Below are positions 29,941 to 38,928 of a stretch of DNA of 64,000 nucleotides, one piece after another (within the stretch, counting starts at the first letter, position 1; every line of letters starts with the position of its first letter). Source of the DNA: Geomicrobium sp. JCM 19038. GTDB lineage: Bacteria; Bacillota; Bacilli; Bacillales; Marinococcaceae. The DNA is taken from assembly GCF_000698125.1 (NCBI RefSeq), contig NZ_BAXA01000003.1, forward strand, positions 1 through 64,000, read 5' to 3'. Below the pieces are notes generated by a model. The model was not told where the DNA came from, did no database searches, and was given only the letters and a program-made list of their open reading frames with translations. A program made the position numbers and the translations under genes.

Positions 29941-30651
29941 ATGAGCAAAGTTTTTATCGAGCGAAAACACATTTCACAACAAGTGTTAGAACAATTAAAA
30001 GAAATGATTCAGGAAGAACCGTATCGTCGAGGTGTGAAACTACCTTCTGAACAAGAACTTTCTGACTTATTTCAAGTCAGTCGTTCACCGATTCGTGAAG
30101 CATTAAGCGTATTAACTGCAGCAGGTGTCATTGAATCGAAACAAGGTGGCGGCAGATGGGTGAAAGATGTAAAGCTCGTCGATATGCTCTCGAATTTGAA
30201 AATGGGACTCGTTTCTATGGAGGAAGTACATTCCCTCCTAGAAATGCGTCACATCATTGAAACAGAAGCGGCGGCACTAGCGGCGACTCGTGCAAATGAA
30301 CGTGATCTTATTCGCTTAGAAACCGCCTTATTACAATTTAAAGAAACGGTACAAGATGAAACGGTCATTGGTAGTGAAGCGGATACGCATTTTCACTATG
30401 AAATTGTACGTGCATCAAAGAATCCCTTTCTCGTGTCATCACTTGAAAACATCGGTGAGCTGTTAAATCAAGCGATTGAGTATTCACTTCGATTTAATGT
30501 TGGAAAAACCGAGAAGCGTAGAGACGTGTATAAAGAACACGAAAACGTATTTTTAGCTATACAAAAAAAGGATGCGTCAGGTGCTAGGGAAGCAATGAAT
30601 ACACACATTACGAATGTTCGTAAAAAACTAGGTGATACGAGTCTGGATTAA
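29941..30651 (+). CDS. GntR-family regulator, FadR/FCD subfamily
   Basis: A 236-aa regulator. The N-terminal winged helix has LPSEQELSDLFQVSRSPIREALSVL, the GntR DNA-reading helix. The C-terminal FCD domain has EMRHIIETEAAALAA, HFHYEIVRASKNP and the late EHENVFLAIQKKDASGA, with the Asp/His metal-ligand pattern that binds carboxylic acids. It sits inside the operon it probably controls, through the palindrome at 26884. The effector is likely the transported or oxidised acid. Confidence 0.92.
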   Translation: MSKVFIERKHISQQVLEQLKEMIQEEPYRRGVKLPSEQELSDLFQVSRSPIREALSVLTAAGVIESKQGGGRWVKDVKLVDMLSNLKMGLVSMEEVHSLLEMRHIIETEAAALAATRANERDLIRLETALLQFKETVQDETVIGSEADTHFHYEIVRASKNPFLVSSLENIGELLNQAIEYSLRFNVGKTEKRRDVYKEHENVFLAIQKKDASGAREAMNTHITNVRKKLGDTSLD

Positions 30652-30668
30652 AAAAGGATGAATATAGG

Positions 30669-32096
30669 ATGAATGAGAACCGTAACGCAACAGAACTCGT
30701 TCAAAGGTTACGAGCGAAACAGCTCATCAATGAAAGTCGGATTTTAACGTCACTGTCTGATCGTGCGTCATATGCTTATGACGCTTCGTTCGGACATCAC
30801 ATCCCTGAAGTTGTCATACAACCGACAGCTACAGAAGAAGTTTCAGAGATTGTTACGCTCGCGAATGAATTACATGTTCCTGTGTATCCAAGAGGCCAAG
30901 GGACATCGTTAAGTGGTGGCCCAATTCCGGTGTATGGTGGCGTCGTCTTAGATTTCTCTCAATGGGACGATCGATTAGAGATTTATCCTGATGATATGAT
31001 TGCAGTCGTTTCCCCAGGGGTGATTACGAGTCATATCGATGAAGCTGCAAAAGCGTTTTCAATGATGTATCCCCCAGATCCGAGTAGTATGAATGTCTCA
31101 ACCATCGGGGGCAACCTCGCCGAAAATGCTGGGGGACCTAGAGGTTTAAAGTACGGTGTAACGAAAGACTACGTACTTGGCCTAGAAATTGTCACCGCAA
31201 ATGGTGATATTATTCGTACCGGAGGTCAAACGGTCAAAAACGTCACCGGTTATGATTTAACGAAACTAATTGTCGGTTCAGAAGGCACACTTGCAGTTAT
31301 TACAGAAGCAACACTAAAACTCGTCCCCCGTCCAAAAGCAAATAAAACGATGCTCGTTTTATTTGACGATCTCATTGATTCTGGAAAAGCCATTAGTGCG
31401 ATCTTACGTGAAGGCATTACCCCTTCAAAGCTTGAGATTATGGATCAAGCTTCAATAAAAGCTGTCGAAGCATATCAACCGACAGGGCTGCCAATTGATG
31501 TCGAGGCACTACTTTTAATTGAGATTGACGGACACCCACTAGCCATTGAAGAAGAAGCTGAGCAAGTGCGAGAGTGTTGTTTGAAGAATGGGGCAAGGGA
31601 CGTACAAATTGCGAAAAGCGCTGAGGAAGCGAGTAAGTTTTGGCAAGCAAGAAAACTCGTTTCTCCTGCGATCGTGCAAGTGAAACCTACGAAAATCTCA
31701 GAAGATGCGACCGTTCCAAGAAGTAAGATTCCAGAGATGTTTCGTATTTTAAAAGAGATTAAAAACGCGAATAACATCGATCTTGTTGTGTTTGGCCATG
31801 CTGGAGATGGCAATCTTCATCCGAATATTATTGCGGATGTTCGCGATGAAGAAGAGATGAAACGTGTAGAAAAAGCTGTAGGAGAGATCTTTGAAGCTGC
31901 GATTGAACTCGGTGGCACATTATCTGGAGAGCACGGAATTGGCACGATGAAAGCACCGTTTATGGAAATGGAACTCGGAGCAAAAGGTTTAGCAATGATG
32001 AAGACAGTAAAGGAGAGCTTTGATCCGAATAACATCTTAAACCCAGGAAAGATTTTTCCTGAAAAAGGCCAGAAGTTGGTGTTACGCGATGGTTGA
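30669..32096 (+). CDS. glcD: FAD-linked 2-hydroxyacid dehydrogenase subunit, GlcD-like
   Basis: A 475-aa flavoprotein of the GlcD/D-lactate dehydrogenase type. The PCMH FAD-binding domain has PRGQGTSLSGGPIPVYGGVVLD and NLAENAGGPRGLKYGVTKDYVLGLE. The FAD-oxidase C domain ends VFGHAGDGNLHPNI and GGTLSGEHGIGTMK, with the metal-binding His residues. The stop overlaps glcF by 8 bases, so the proteins are coupled. It may oxidise glycolate, D-lactate or D-2-hydroxyglutarate; sequence alone does not choose. Confidence 0.92.
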   Translation: MNENRNATELVQRLRAKQLINESRILTSLSDRASYAYDASFGHHIPEVVIQPTATEEVSEIVTLANELHVPVYPRGQGTSLSGGPIPVYGGVVLDFSQWDDRLEIYPDDMIAVVSPGVITSHIDEAAKAFSMMYPPDPSSMNVSTIGGNLAENAGGPRGLKYGVTKDYVLGLEIVTANGDIIRTGGQTVKNVTGYDLTKLIVGSEGTLAVITEATLKLVPRPKANKTMLVLFDDLIDSGKAISAILREGITPSKLEIMDQASIKAVEAYQPTGLPIDVEALLLIEIDGHPLAIEEEAEQVRECCLKNGARDVQIAKSAEEASKFWQARKLVSPAIVQVKPTKISEDATVPRSKIPEMFRILKEIKNANNIDLVVFGHAGDGNLHPNIIADVRDEEEMKRVEKAVGEIFEAAIELGGTLSGEHGIGTMKAPFMEMELGAKGLAMMKTVKESFDPNNILNPGKIFPEKGQKLVLRDG

Positions 32097-33354
32097 TAAA
32101 AGACTTGCCTATCAAGAGACGTTTGATTGTGTTCAATGCGGATACTGTTTGCCAGCTTGCCCGACGTATCAAACGATGAACAAAGAAACGCATAGTCCAA
32201 GAGGGCGAATAAATCTCGTGAAAATGGCAGCTGAAGGTAAGATTAGTTACGACGATTTAAAAGAGCCGATTGACATGTGTCTCGGTTGCCGTGCATGCGA
32301 AACCGCATGTCCGACCAATGTTCAATATGGATCGATCTTAGAGTCAGCAAAAGAAGTTTTGCGCATAGAAACGAAACGTTCAAAACGTGAACAGTTCATT
32401 GAAAGCGCACTTTTTGAAAAGCTACTTCCTCATTCATCAATGCTTGCAATAGCAAAGTTCGGCTTATTGTCTTATCAACGACTACCTTTGCAATTTGCTG
32501 CACGAAAAACGGGTATTTTAAATGTGGTACTTCCTAAAGGAATGGCAGCTTTTGAATCAATTATACCGAAGGCGGAGCGTTCTAAAGAAAAGAAAGCTTA
32601 CGAAGAAGACGCACTACCGGGAACCGTTAAAGTCGCGTATTTTCTCGGTTGCTTAATGGATACGATGTTTTCGACGATTAATGACCAAGCCATTCAACTG
32701 TTACGAAAAGCTGGTGTTCATGTAACGGTTGTCAAAGACCAATCGTGTTGCGGTGCGCTTCAGTCGCACGGTGGAGATCTCAAAACGGCACGTCAGTTAG
32801 CAAAGAAAAACATTGAAGCCTTTGAAAGCGGATCGTTTGATTACATCGTGTCAAGTATCGGTGGCTGTGGTGCGATGCTCGTTGAGTATGATCATCTACT
32901 TAAAGATGAGCCCGCTTGGAAAGAGCGTGCAGAACGATTTTCCAAAAAACATGCGGACATTTCTATGGTGTTGGCACAAAGCAATCTAACATATAATCAT
33001 CACGTTCATCATACAGCTGTCTATCAACCGTCTTGTCACATGACTCATGTTCAAAAAAATGTCGATGCACCGTTGGAGTTAATCGCTAAAGTCCCTGGAT
33101 TAAATTATGTGCCAATGGACAAACAAGACCTTTGCTGTGGTTCAGCAGGGATCTACAACATCGTGAATTACGAAGCGTCAATGGACATTTTAGATTACAA
33201 AATGCCAGCGGTCGTCAGTGCGAAACCGGATTTGATTATTACGACAAATCCAGGGTGTCATTTACAAATGAAAATGGGTGTTGAGCGTGAAGGAATGAGT
33301 CATCAAATTCAAGTGAAACACCTCGTTGAAGTCATCGCAGAATCTTGTTTATAG
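32089..33354 (+). CDS. glcF: Iron-sulfur subunit of 2-hydroxyacid oxidase, GlcF-like
   Basis: A 421-aa protein. Two 4Fe-4S ferredoxin motifs, CVQCGYCLPACP and CLGCRACETACP, lie in the first 75 residues. Two CCG domains follow, with SCCGALQSHGGD and LCCGSAGIYN. It accepts electrons from GlcD and passes them to the quinone pool at the membrane. It overlaps glcD and is followed 12 bases later by lhgO. Confidence 0.93.
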   Translation: MVDKRLAYQETFDCVQCGYCLPACPTYQTMNKETHSPRGRINLVKMAAEGKISYDDLKEPIDMCLGCRACETACPTNVQYGSILESAKEVLRIETKRSKREQFIESALFEKLLPHSSMLAIAKFGLLSYQRLPLQFAARKTGILNVVLPKGMAAFESIIPKAERSKEKKAYEEDALPGTVKVAYFLGCLMDTMFSTINDQAIQLLRKAGVHVTVVKDQSCCGALQSHGGDLKTARQLAKKNIEAFESGSFDYIVSSIGGCGAMLVEYDHLLKDEPAWKERAERFSKKHADISMVLAQSNLTYNHHVHHTAVYQPSCHMTHVQKNVDAPLELIAKVPGLNYVPMDKQDLCCGSAGIYNIVNYEASMDILDYKMPAVVSAKPDLIITTNPGCHLQMKMGVEREGMSHQIQVKHLVEVIAESCL

Positions 33355-33366
33355 GAGAGGGATAAC

Positions 33367-34562
33367 ATGTATGATTACACAATTATTGGGGGAGGAATTG
33401 TCGGTTTAAGCGTTGCTTACAACCTTCTAAACAACAATCCTAACTTAAAGGTTCAAGTCATCGAAAAAGAAAAAGAAGTAGCCTCACACCAAACTGGTCA
33501 TAACAGTGGTGTCATCCATTCAGGTATTTATTACAAACCTGGCAGCTATAAAGCAAAGTTTGCAAAAGCTGGTAGCGAGTCAATGCGTGCATTTTGTCAA
33601 GAACATGACGTAGATGTGGATATATGTGGCAAAGTCATTGTCGCAACAGATGAATCTGAGTTAACAAATTTAGAGAATCTATATGAGCGAGGAAGAACGA
33701 ACGGTCTTGATGTTGAACTTCTAGATGAGAAGCAGTTAAAAGAGATCGAACCTCACGTTAATGGTATTAAAGCTATTCGCGTTCCGACCGCTGGAATCGT
33801 TAGCTACAAACACGTATCTGTGAAATTATCAGAATTAATTAGAGTTAGCGGTGGCGACATTCACCTAAGTGAAGAAGTGACATCCATTGTAGAAAGTAAT
33901 CAGTCTGTTACGGTTAGAACGAACAACAAAACGTATCATTCTCATTACCTCATTAATTGTGCGGGCCTTCAAAGTGATCGTATTGCCAAGATGGCGGGTT
34001 ATCATCTAGATATGAAGATTGTGCCATTTCGCGGAGAGTATTATAAGTTGAAGCCCGAAAAACGCTATCTCGTCAATAACCTCATTTACCCAGTACCTAA
34101 CCCAGAATTCCCGTTTTTAGGGGTTCACTTTACGCGTATGATTGATGGAGAAGTTGATGCAGGACCAAATGCTGTTTTGTCGTTTAAACGTGAAGGGTAT
34201 AACAAGACGGACTTTAACGCGAAAGACTTGTCTGAAGTGTTAACATACGGAGGCTTTTGGCGAATTGCCCGCAAATATATGAAAACGGGCATCGGTGAAA
34301 TGGTTCGTTCCTACAATAAAGATGAGTTCGTAAAAAGCTTGCAACGTCTTATTCCAGAGGTGCAAAAAGAAGATCTCGTTAAAGCGCCAAGTGGGGTTCG
34401 TGCACAAGCACTCACTGTTGAAGGGAAAATGGTTGATGATTTTCATTTAGTGAATGGGAAGCGTTCACTTCATGTTTGCAACGCACCATCCCTGCTGCTA
34501 CTGCATCTTTAGAAATAGGGAAAGAAATTGCAAAGCAAGTCCTTATTCCTAAAACAAGCTAG
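33367..34562 (+). CDS. lhgO: L-2-hydroxyglutarate oxidase-like protein, frameshifted at the end
   Basis: A DAO-family FAD enzyme of about 398 aa once a missing C near 34492 is restored; the final residues then read NAPSPAATASLEIGKEIAKQV. FAD site: YDYTIIGGGIVGLSVAYNLL. HQTGHNSGVIHSGIYYKPGSYKAKFAK is the hallmark of LhgO/YgaF. It oxidises L-2-hydroxyglutarate to 2-oxoglutarate and gives electrons to quinone. RBS GGAGAGGG is 5 bases before ATG. Last gene of the operon; no terminator is evident. Confidence 0.88.
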
Positions 34563-34717
34563 AGACTATGAATTTCAGCAGTATTATACAGACTTTTGAT
34601 TACTAATGTTACAAACGTATGATAGTTTAACATTTCGAATTCAAACTAATTACATCTTTTTACAAGTTGGTTACAAGCGTATAATATACACTGAGCCAGA
34701 AATCAAGGAGGATCAGT

Positions 34718-34849
34718 GTGGTCGTATTGACATGGGAGTTATACGCTTTGGAATACGAAATTCACGACATCAGGAACGAACTTAAACGATTACAAGAAGA
34801 GGCAGACCAAATAAAGCAAGCATTTCAAACGAGGCAACTCGAAAAGTAA
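34718..34849 (+). CDS. Small coiled-coil protein
   Basis: A 43-aa protein from GTG 34718, behind AAGGAGG. Residues LEYEIHDIRNELKRLQEEADQI make a heptad-like helix. The TAA is followed by a weak terminator. A TATAAT box lies near 34680. No family recognised. Confidence 0.55.
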   Translation: MVVLTWELYALEYEIHDIRNELKRLQEEADQIKQAFQTRQLEK

Positions 34850-34874
34850 GCGTACACGCGATGTGTGCGTTTTT
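34849..34874 (+). terminator. Weak terminator
   Basis: Stem CGTACAC / GTGTGCG with one mismatch, followed by TTTTT. Confidence 0.5.
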
Positions 34875-34979
34875 ACTTTGTTGCAAAACTGTAAGAATTA
34901 CGCAAGACAAATGACTACGTTTTTGTTGGCTTGTTCGATAAAGTAGTAGGTATAGCAGTGAATGAAGGAGGAGCATTTC

Positions 34980-35060
34980 TTGAACATGAATTTCGTGTTG
35001 CTCGTAGCTTTTTTTATTCTCGTTGTGGGAACAGTTATAATTTTTCAAAGAATTGGGTGA
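34980..35060 (+). CDS. Tiny single-helix membrane peptide
   Basis: 26 residues from TTG 34980, behind GGAGGAG: a hydrophobic helix FVLLVAFFILVVGTVIIF and a basic tail QRIG. Either TTG 34980 or ATG 34986 could start it. It is followed 11 bases later by another membrane protein. Function unknown. Confidence 0.45.
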   Translation: MNMNFVLLVAFFILVVGTVIIFQRIG

Positions 35061-35071
35061 GGAGACGTTTC

Positions 35072-35254
35072 ATGGATGTGTTAAATCGGTTTGGATTGTT
35101 TAATGTATTTATCATATTCGGAGGGTTGGTGCTCGTCCTTCTTTATGTCGATTTTGACAATCCACTCGTGTTAGATGTGGTTATGCTCGTTGCATACGCG
35201 TTAATCGTTGCAATGCACTTAACGAGACTTGTGATGATCTTGAAGAACCGTTGA
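35072..35254 (+). CDS. Small two-helix membrane protein
   Basis: 60 residues starting MDVLNRFGLFNVFIIFGG at ATG 35072, with GAGGAG 7-8 bases upstream. Two hydrophobic segments (about 8-26 and 34-52) flank the loop YVDFDNPLVLD. Probably co-transcribed with the tiny peptide before it. Function unknown. Confidence 0.6.
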   Translation: MDVLNRFGLFNVFIIFGGLVLVLLYVDFDNPLVLDVVMLVAYALIVAMHLTRLVMILKNR

Positions 35255-35297
35255 CAATAAATTAGCAGTATGGCATGCTTTAGCTAAATCTAAGAAA

Positions 35298-35461
35298 GGA
35301 AAGGTACAACGTCGAATGTGGAACTAATTCTATTACAAACAGACAATAGTAATACAAATATGTATGAATGATGTCTAGAGATAGGATTAGTCTGCCCAAA
35401 TGTACCCTTTCCAATAAAGTGAAAGAAATGAATTCAAACGTGATTTTGCGTTTGTTTTATT
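35298..35461 (+). ncRNA. Candidate structured RNA upstream of the ABC-F gene
   Basis: The region is non-coding but folds as nested helices: GGAAAGGTAC (35298) with GTACCCTTTCC (35402), one bulge; ACTAATTCTAT (35323) with ATAGGATTAGT (35381), fully paired with one G-U; AGACA (35341) with TGTCT (35372); and ATAC/GTAT at the tip. A weak terminator-like hairpin, CAAACG / CGTTTG with TTTTATT, follows at 35435-35461. It could be a small RNA or an attenuator for the ABC-F gene. I recognise no known riboswitch class in it. The 5' end is unknown. Confidence 0.4.
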
Positions 35462-35471
35462 CGTGTACGTT

Positions 35472-35477
35472 TATAAT
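35472..35477 (+). promoter_or_regulatory. Candidate -10 box of the ABC-F gene
   Basis: TATAAT, about 40 bases before the start codon. No good -35 box was found at 17 bases, so assignment is tentative. If used, the structured RNA upstream is a separate transcript. Confidence 0.35.
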
Positions 35478-35515
35478 GGATTAAACTCTCTCTAGGCAAC
35501 GCTGGAGGGATTTTT

Positions 35516-36934
35516 TTGTTATTAAGAGCAAATCATTTAAGTTACTCAGTCAAAGGGAAATCATTATTCTCAATTGAACAGTTGCACGTATATGAAGGTG
35601 AACGAATTGGGTTGGTCGGCAAGAATGGTGTTGGAAAGACGACTTTATTACAATTGCTAGCCAACATGAAATCTGTTGACCAAGGTGAAGTCATTCTTAA
35701 AGGTACGTCCGCTTTTGTACCTCAAGAAGATGATCTGCCTAGTTTGGAAGCTGAGCACAAAGAAAGACATTTGTGGAATGTACCACAGACGCCGAACAGT
35801 GGTGGTGAGAAGACTCGTTTGAAGATTGCACATGCGTTTGCAACGGAGGCAGAACTTCTCATTATGGATGAACCGACAAGCCATCTTGATGTAACTGGCA
35901 TTGAACAATTAGAAGAACAAATCGTTAATGAAACTCGTACCGTTATCATTACGTCTCATGATATCGCGTTTTTAAATAACATTTGCACGACGATTTGGGA
36001 ATTAGACGATGGGAAGTTGACGGCATTCACGGGCAATTATGATGCGTACAAAAAGCAAAAACGCGAGAGGATTGACGAGCAAGCCTTTCAATATGATCAA
36101 TATGTAAAAGAAAAGAAGCGGCTGCAACAATCGATTGAAGGGGTAAAGAAAAAGTCGGCTTCTGTAAAAAAAGCTCCTTCACGGATGGGGAATTCAGAGG
36201 CACGCCTTCATAAGCGTAGCGCTGGTGAAACAAAAGCAAAGTTAAATCGGGCAGGAAAAGCAATTGATTCAAGAATACAACAACTAGAAGTGAAAGAAAA
36301 ACCTAAAACTGAAGCAGCGCTCGTCTTTAATGCTGCGCAGTTTACGCCGCTAAATGCAAAATACGTGGTGCAATTTCAAGATCAGCAATTAATAATTCCA
36401 AATCAGAATGTAGCTAAAAAGCTATCAGGGCACGTTCAACGTGGAGAAAGACTAGCAATTATTGGTGAAAATGGGATTGGGAAGACGACGTTACTGCGTA
36501 ACATGTATAAAGACCGAGCACGCTTTTCGGTTAGTAAAGCAGCGAATATCGGTTATTTTGATCAGCATCAAGAGCAGGTTGATGGAGATCGTACGATTTT
36601 AGAAAATGCGCTAGATCATAGTCCTTATGAAGAGTCGTTTGTACGTACGGTTTTGGCTCGTCTACAATTCCGTGGTGATGTAGTGCATCAAAGAGCCGCT
36701 TATCTAAGTGGCGGTGAGCGGGTGAAGTTGTCACTCATTATGACGTTACTCGGCGAGCACAATGTTTTGTTTCTAGATGAACCGACGAACTACCTTGATT
36801 ACGCTGCTAAAGAAGCGCTTATAGAATTATTGATCGCTTTCCCAGGAACGATCGTTTTTGTCACTCATGATCGCCAATTTATTGATGAAGTTGCGAGTCA
36901 TACGCTCGATTTAAGTAAAGATGAAGCAGGGTAA
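35516..36934 (+). CDS. ABC-F protein (Vga/Lsa/VmlR-like ribosome protection type)
   Basis: A 472-aa soluble protein with two ABC ATPase domains and no membrane segment. Domain 1: Walker A GKNGVGKTT, signature NSGGEKTRL, Walker B LLIMDEPTSHLD. A basic coiled linker (about residues 180-260) corresponds to the antibiotic resistance domain arm. Domain 2: GENGIGKTT, LSGGERVKL, LFLDEPTNYLD. ABC-F proteins of this layout bind the ribosomal E site and can dislodge lincosamides, pleuromutilins or streptogramins; resistance itself is inferred. TTG 35516 follows GGAGGG. Confidence 0.88.
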   Translation: MLLRANHLSYSVKGKSLFSIEQLHVYEGERIGLVGKNGVGKTTLLQLLANMKSVDQGEVILKGTSAFVPQEDDLPSLEAEHKERHLWNVPQTPNSGGEKTRLKIAHAFATEAELLIMDEPTSHLDVTGIEQLEEQIVNETRTVIITSHDIAFLNNICTTIWELDDGKLTAFTGNYDAYKKQKRERIDEQAFQYDQYVKEKKRLQQSIEGVKKKSASVKKAPSRMGNSEARLHKRSAGETKAKLNRAGKAIDSRIQQLEVKEKPKTEAALVFNAAQFTPLNAKYVVQFQDQQLIIPNQNVAKKLSGHVQRGERLAIIGENGIGKTTLLRNMYKDRARFSVSKAANIGYFDQHQEQVDGDRTILENALDHSPYEESFVRTVLARLQFRGDVVHQRAAYLSGGERVKLSLIMTLLGEHNVLFLDEPTNYLDYAAKEALIELLIAFPGTIVFVTHDRQFIDEVASHTLDLSKDEAG

Positions 36935-36939
36935 AAGAT

Positions 36940-37110
36940 GTGCATCACGTAGAAACTACACAAGAGCTAGAGACAATGGACCACATGCAATTAGACTTGC
37001 AAATTACAGAGACGTTAAGTCGACTTGCGACAACAGTTGATGAAGAGGAAAAAGCATTATTAGATCAGAAGTTCCAAGAACTGATGAATCAAAAGAATCG
37101 TCTGAAGTAG
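36940..37110 (+). CDS. Small acidic helical protein
   Basis: 56 residues from GTG 36940, five bases after the ABC-F stop: MHHVETTQELETMDHMQLDLQ and so on. Charged and heptad-like. The ribosome site (GCAGGG) is weak. It could be co-translated with ABC-F. No family recognised. Confidence 0.45.
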   Translation: MHHVETTQELETMDHMQLDLQITETLSRLATTVDEEEKALLDQKFQELMNQKNRLK

Positions 37111-37196
37111 CGGGAAATGTTCCCTGTTAACGTTTGTCATCTATGAGGATAAATCCCTTCTCGCAAGAAAACACTAACAAAAACGAGAAGGGTGAG

Positions 37197-38342
37197 ATGA
37201 TGAAACGTATAGTATTCCTATTTTTTCTGCTCGTCTTAATGACAGCTGTAGGTTGCCAAGAAGCATCACCAGATGTAATCCCTGATGATGAACTAGGTCG
37301 CTTGCAATACTTGAATTTGAATTCTGCCTATGATGATGGTGATGGACGTTATCCAAACCGAGGGCAGTATGAATTGCCGGATTTGTATATTCATTTTATT
37401 GATGTCGGTCAAGGAGATGCGACGCTTTTGCATTCGGAAGATTTCACAGCTCTCATTGATACAGGTAGACACGATCAAACGGATGTTGTTGATTATTTAG
37501 AAGAACAAAACGTAACCGAAATTGATTTATTAATCGGCTCCCACGTTCATGCTGATCACATCGGACAAATGGATAAAATTATTGAAGGATTTAATGTAAA
37601 AGAAGTATGGATGAACGGGGATGACCACACGACTGCGACATTTGAACGAGTTGTAGATTCAATCCTTAATGCAGATGTTACCTATGAAGAACCGAGACAC
37701 GGTGACTCAGAAATCTATGGGAATGCATCGTTTACCGTACTCCATCCTGAAACACTTACAGAACACAAAAACAATAACTCGCTCGTCATTAAAGTCGCTT
37801 ATGGTGACCAAAGTTTTTTATTTACAGGTGACATTGAAGAAGGGGCAGAAAATGAACTTCTAAAACGTGATGCTTCCTTACAAAGTGATGTACTCAAAGT
37901 ATCACATCACGGTTCAAGCTCATCCAATAGTGAAGCGTTTCTTAATGAAGTGGAACCGAGTTTAGCGATCTATTCTGCAGGTGAAGGAAATCCATTTGAC
38001 CATCCACATGATGACGTGCTAAATCGTCTAGATGGGATTGGTGCAAATGTGTATGGAACAGACGTTTCAGGCAATATTGTCGTAAAGACAAACGGTCGTG
38101 ATTATTCAGTACAAGCAAGTGAAGAAAAAGACGCCGGTACGTGTTACGCTGGTATGGTAGCTGTGAATCGTGCGACTGTTGAAGAGTTACAAGAAATTAG
38201 CCAAATCGGCCCTGCAAGAGCAGAACAGATTCTAAACTTGCGACCTTTCACATCTTATGAAGATTTTCTACGGATTGAAGGAATTGGACAGGAACACCTT
38301 ACATCGATTGAGCAACAAGGGTTGGCTTGCTTTGATGATTAG
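37197..38342 (+). CDS. Secreted metallo-beta-lactamase-fold lipoprotein with C-terminal HhH domain (ComEC/ComEA-like)
   Basis: About 381 aa. Signal peptide with lipobox AVGC (about residue 20), so it is anchored outside the membrane. The MBL domain resembles the ComEC C-terminal nuclease-like domain: HFIDVGQGDATLL, SHVHADHIGQM, FTGDIEEGAE and VSHHGSSSSNSEAF carry the metal ligands. The last ~60 residues are a ComEA-type helix-hairpin-helix (VNRATVEELQEISQIGPARAEQIL) that binds DNA. Extracellular DNA handling is a fair guess. ATG ATG at 37197/37200 follows GAGAAGGG. A DUF3006 gene follows, as often seen. Confidence 0.85.
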   Translation: MMKRIVFLFFLLVLMTAVGCQEASPDVIPDDELGRLQYLNLNSAYDDGDGRYPNRGQYELPDLYIHFIDVGQGDATLLHSEDFTALIDTGRHDQTDVVDYLEEQNVTEIDLLIGSHVHADHIGQMDKIIEGFNVKEVWMNGDDHTTATFERVVDSILNADVTYEEPRHGDSEIYGNASFTVLHPETLTEHKNNNSLVIKVAYGDQSFLFTGDIEEGAENELLKRDASLQSDVLKVSHHGSSSSNSEAFLNEVEPSLAIYSAGEGNPFDHPHDDVLNRLDGIGANVYGTDVSGNIVVKTNGRDYSVQASEEKDAGTCYAGMVAVNRATVEELQEISQIGPARAEQILNLRPFTSYEDFLRIEGIGQEHLTSIEQQGLACFDD

Positions 38343-38347
38343 GAGGG

Positions 38348-38615
38348 ATGAGCGATTACAGAAGAGCGTGCTGTTCTAGATCGTATTGAAGACGGGATTG
38401 CAGTCTTATTAGTCGGGAAGAGTGAACAAGAATATCATGTAAAAGCAGATGAGTTACCTGAAGAGGCTACAGATGGTGCAGTTCTTGACGTTCAAATTAC
38501 GAACGATCAAATTGTAGACATTGCAATTAATCAAGAAGAAACCGCAAATCAAAAAGCAAGAATCTCTGCTAAAATGAACCAATTGAAAAAGAAGAAAGGT
38601 GGAAGGTTCTCATAA
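38348..38615 (+). CDS. DUF3006 family protein, start disturbed
   Basis: The frame ITEERAVLDRIEDGIAVLLVG runs to a stop at 38615 (about 87-88 aa). No ATG lies in this frame; AGGAGGG is followed by ATG at 38348 in another frame, so one base is probably missing near 38354. An ATT start at 38355 is the alternative. DUF3006 proteins are small and often sit beside ComEC-like MBL proteins, as here (six bases after the stop). Function unknown. The C-terminus is Lys-rich. Confidence 0.75.
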
Positions 38616-38647
38616 AGAAAGACCGTCAAAATTGACGGTCTTTCTTT
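38614..38647. terminator. Bidirectional terminator
   Basis: Stem AAAGAAAGACCGTCAA / TTGACGGTCTTTCTTT. It overlaps the stop codons of both convergent genes. Confidence 0.9.
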
Positions 38648-38786
38648 ACCTTCGTCCTGTTAATAATTGAAATATAAAAATAACGAGTGCAACGACGAGT
38701 AAAATATGAATAAGGTTGCCTGCAACATCAGCGATAAAGCCTAATAGCCATAATACGATAATCACGAGAATGATTGTCCAAAGCAT
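38646..38786 (-). CDS. Small hydrophobic membrane protein, lmo0937 family
   Basis: 46 residues: MLWTIILVIIVLWLLGFIADV, then a polar turn and a second helix, ending FQLLTGRR. It matches the lmo0937-type family found across Bacillota. ATG 38786 follows AGGAGG. Two membrane helices. Function unknown; relatives are often stress-induced. Confidence 0.8.
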   Translation of the reverse strand: MLWTIILVIIVLWLLGFIADVAGNLIHILLVVALVIFIFQLLTGRR

Positions 38787-38881
38787 TACGTACCTCCTGG
38801 CGGTTTGGCCTTATTAAAAAGTACCCTTATACCTATGAAAACAAACCAGTAATAATGACCTGTTTTTCCGGGAGGAAGATG

Positions 38882-38910
38882 TTGACAGTGTTTAGAATCT
38901 ATCATATAAT
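38882..38910 (+). promoter_or_regulatory. Consensus sigma-A promoter of tRNA-Val
   Basis: TTGACA at 38882, 17-base spacer, TATAAT at 38905: a perfect consensus, as expected for a strong stable-RNA promoter. Confidence 0.9.
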
Positions 38911-38928
38911 ATAGTTGTCGCTGATAAT

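Noticed and set aside
34960-35254. Long 107-aa frame over the small membrane proteins
   Set aside because: Ribosome sites and starts support two small separate proteins in different frames instead.
35298-35412. Known riboswitch (T-box, purine, SAM, lysine) at the structured RNA
   Set aside because: None of their core sequences could be found.
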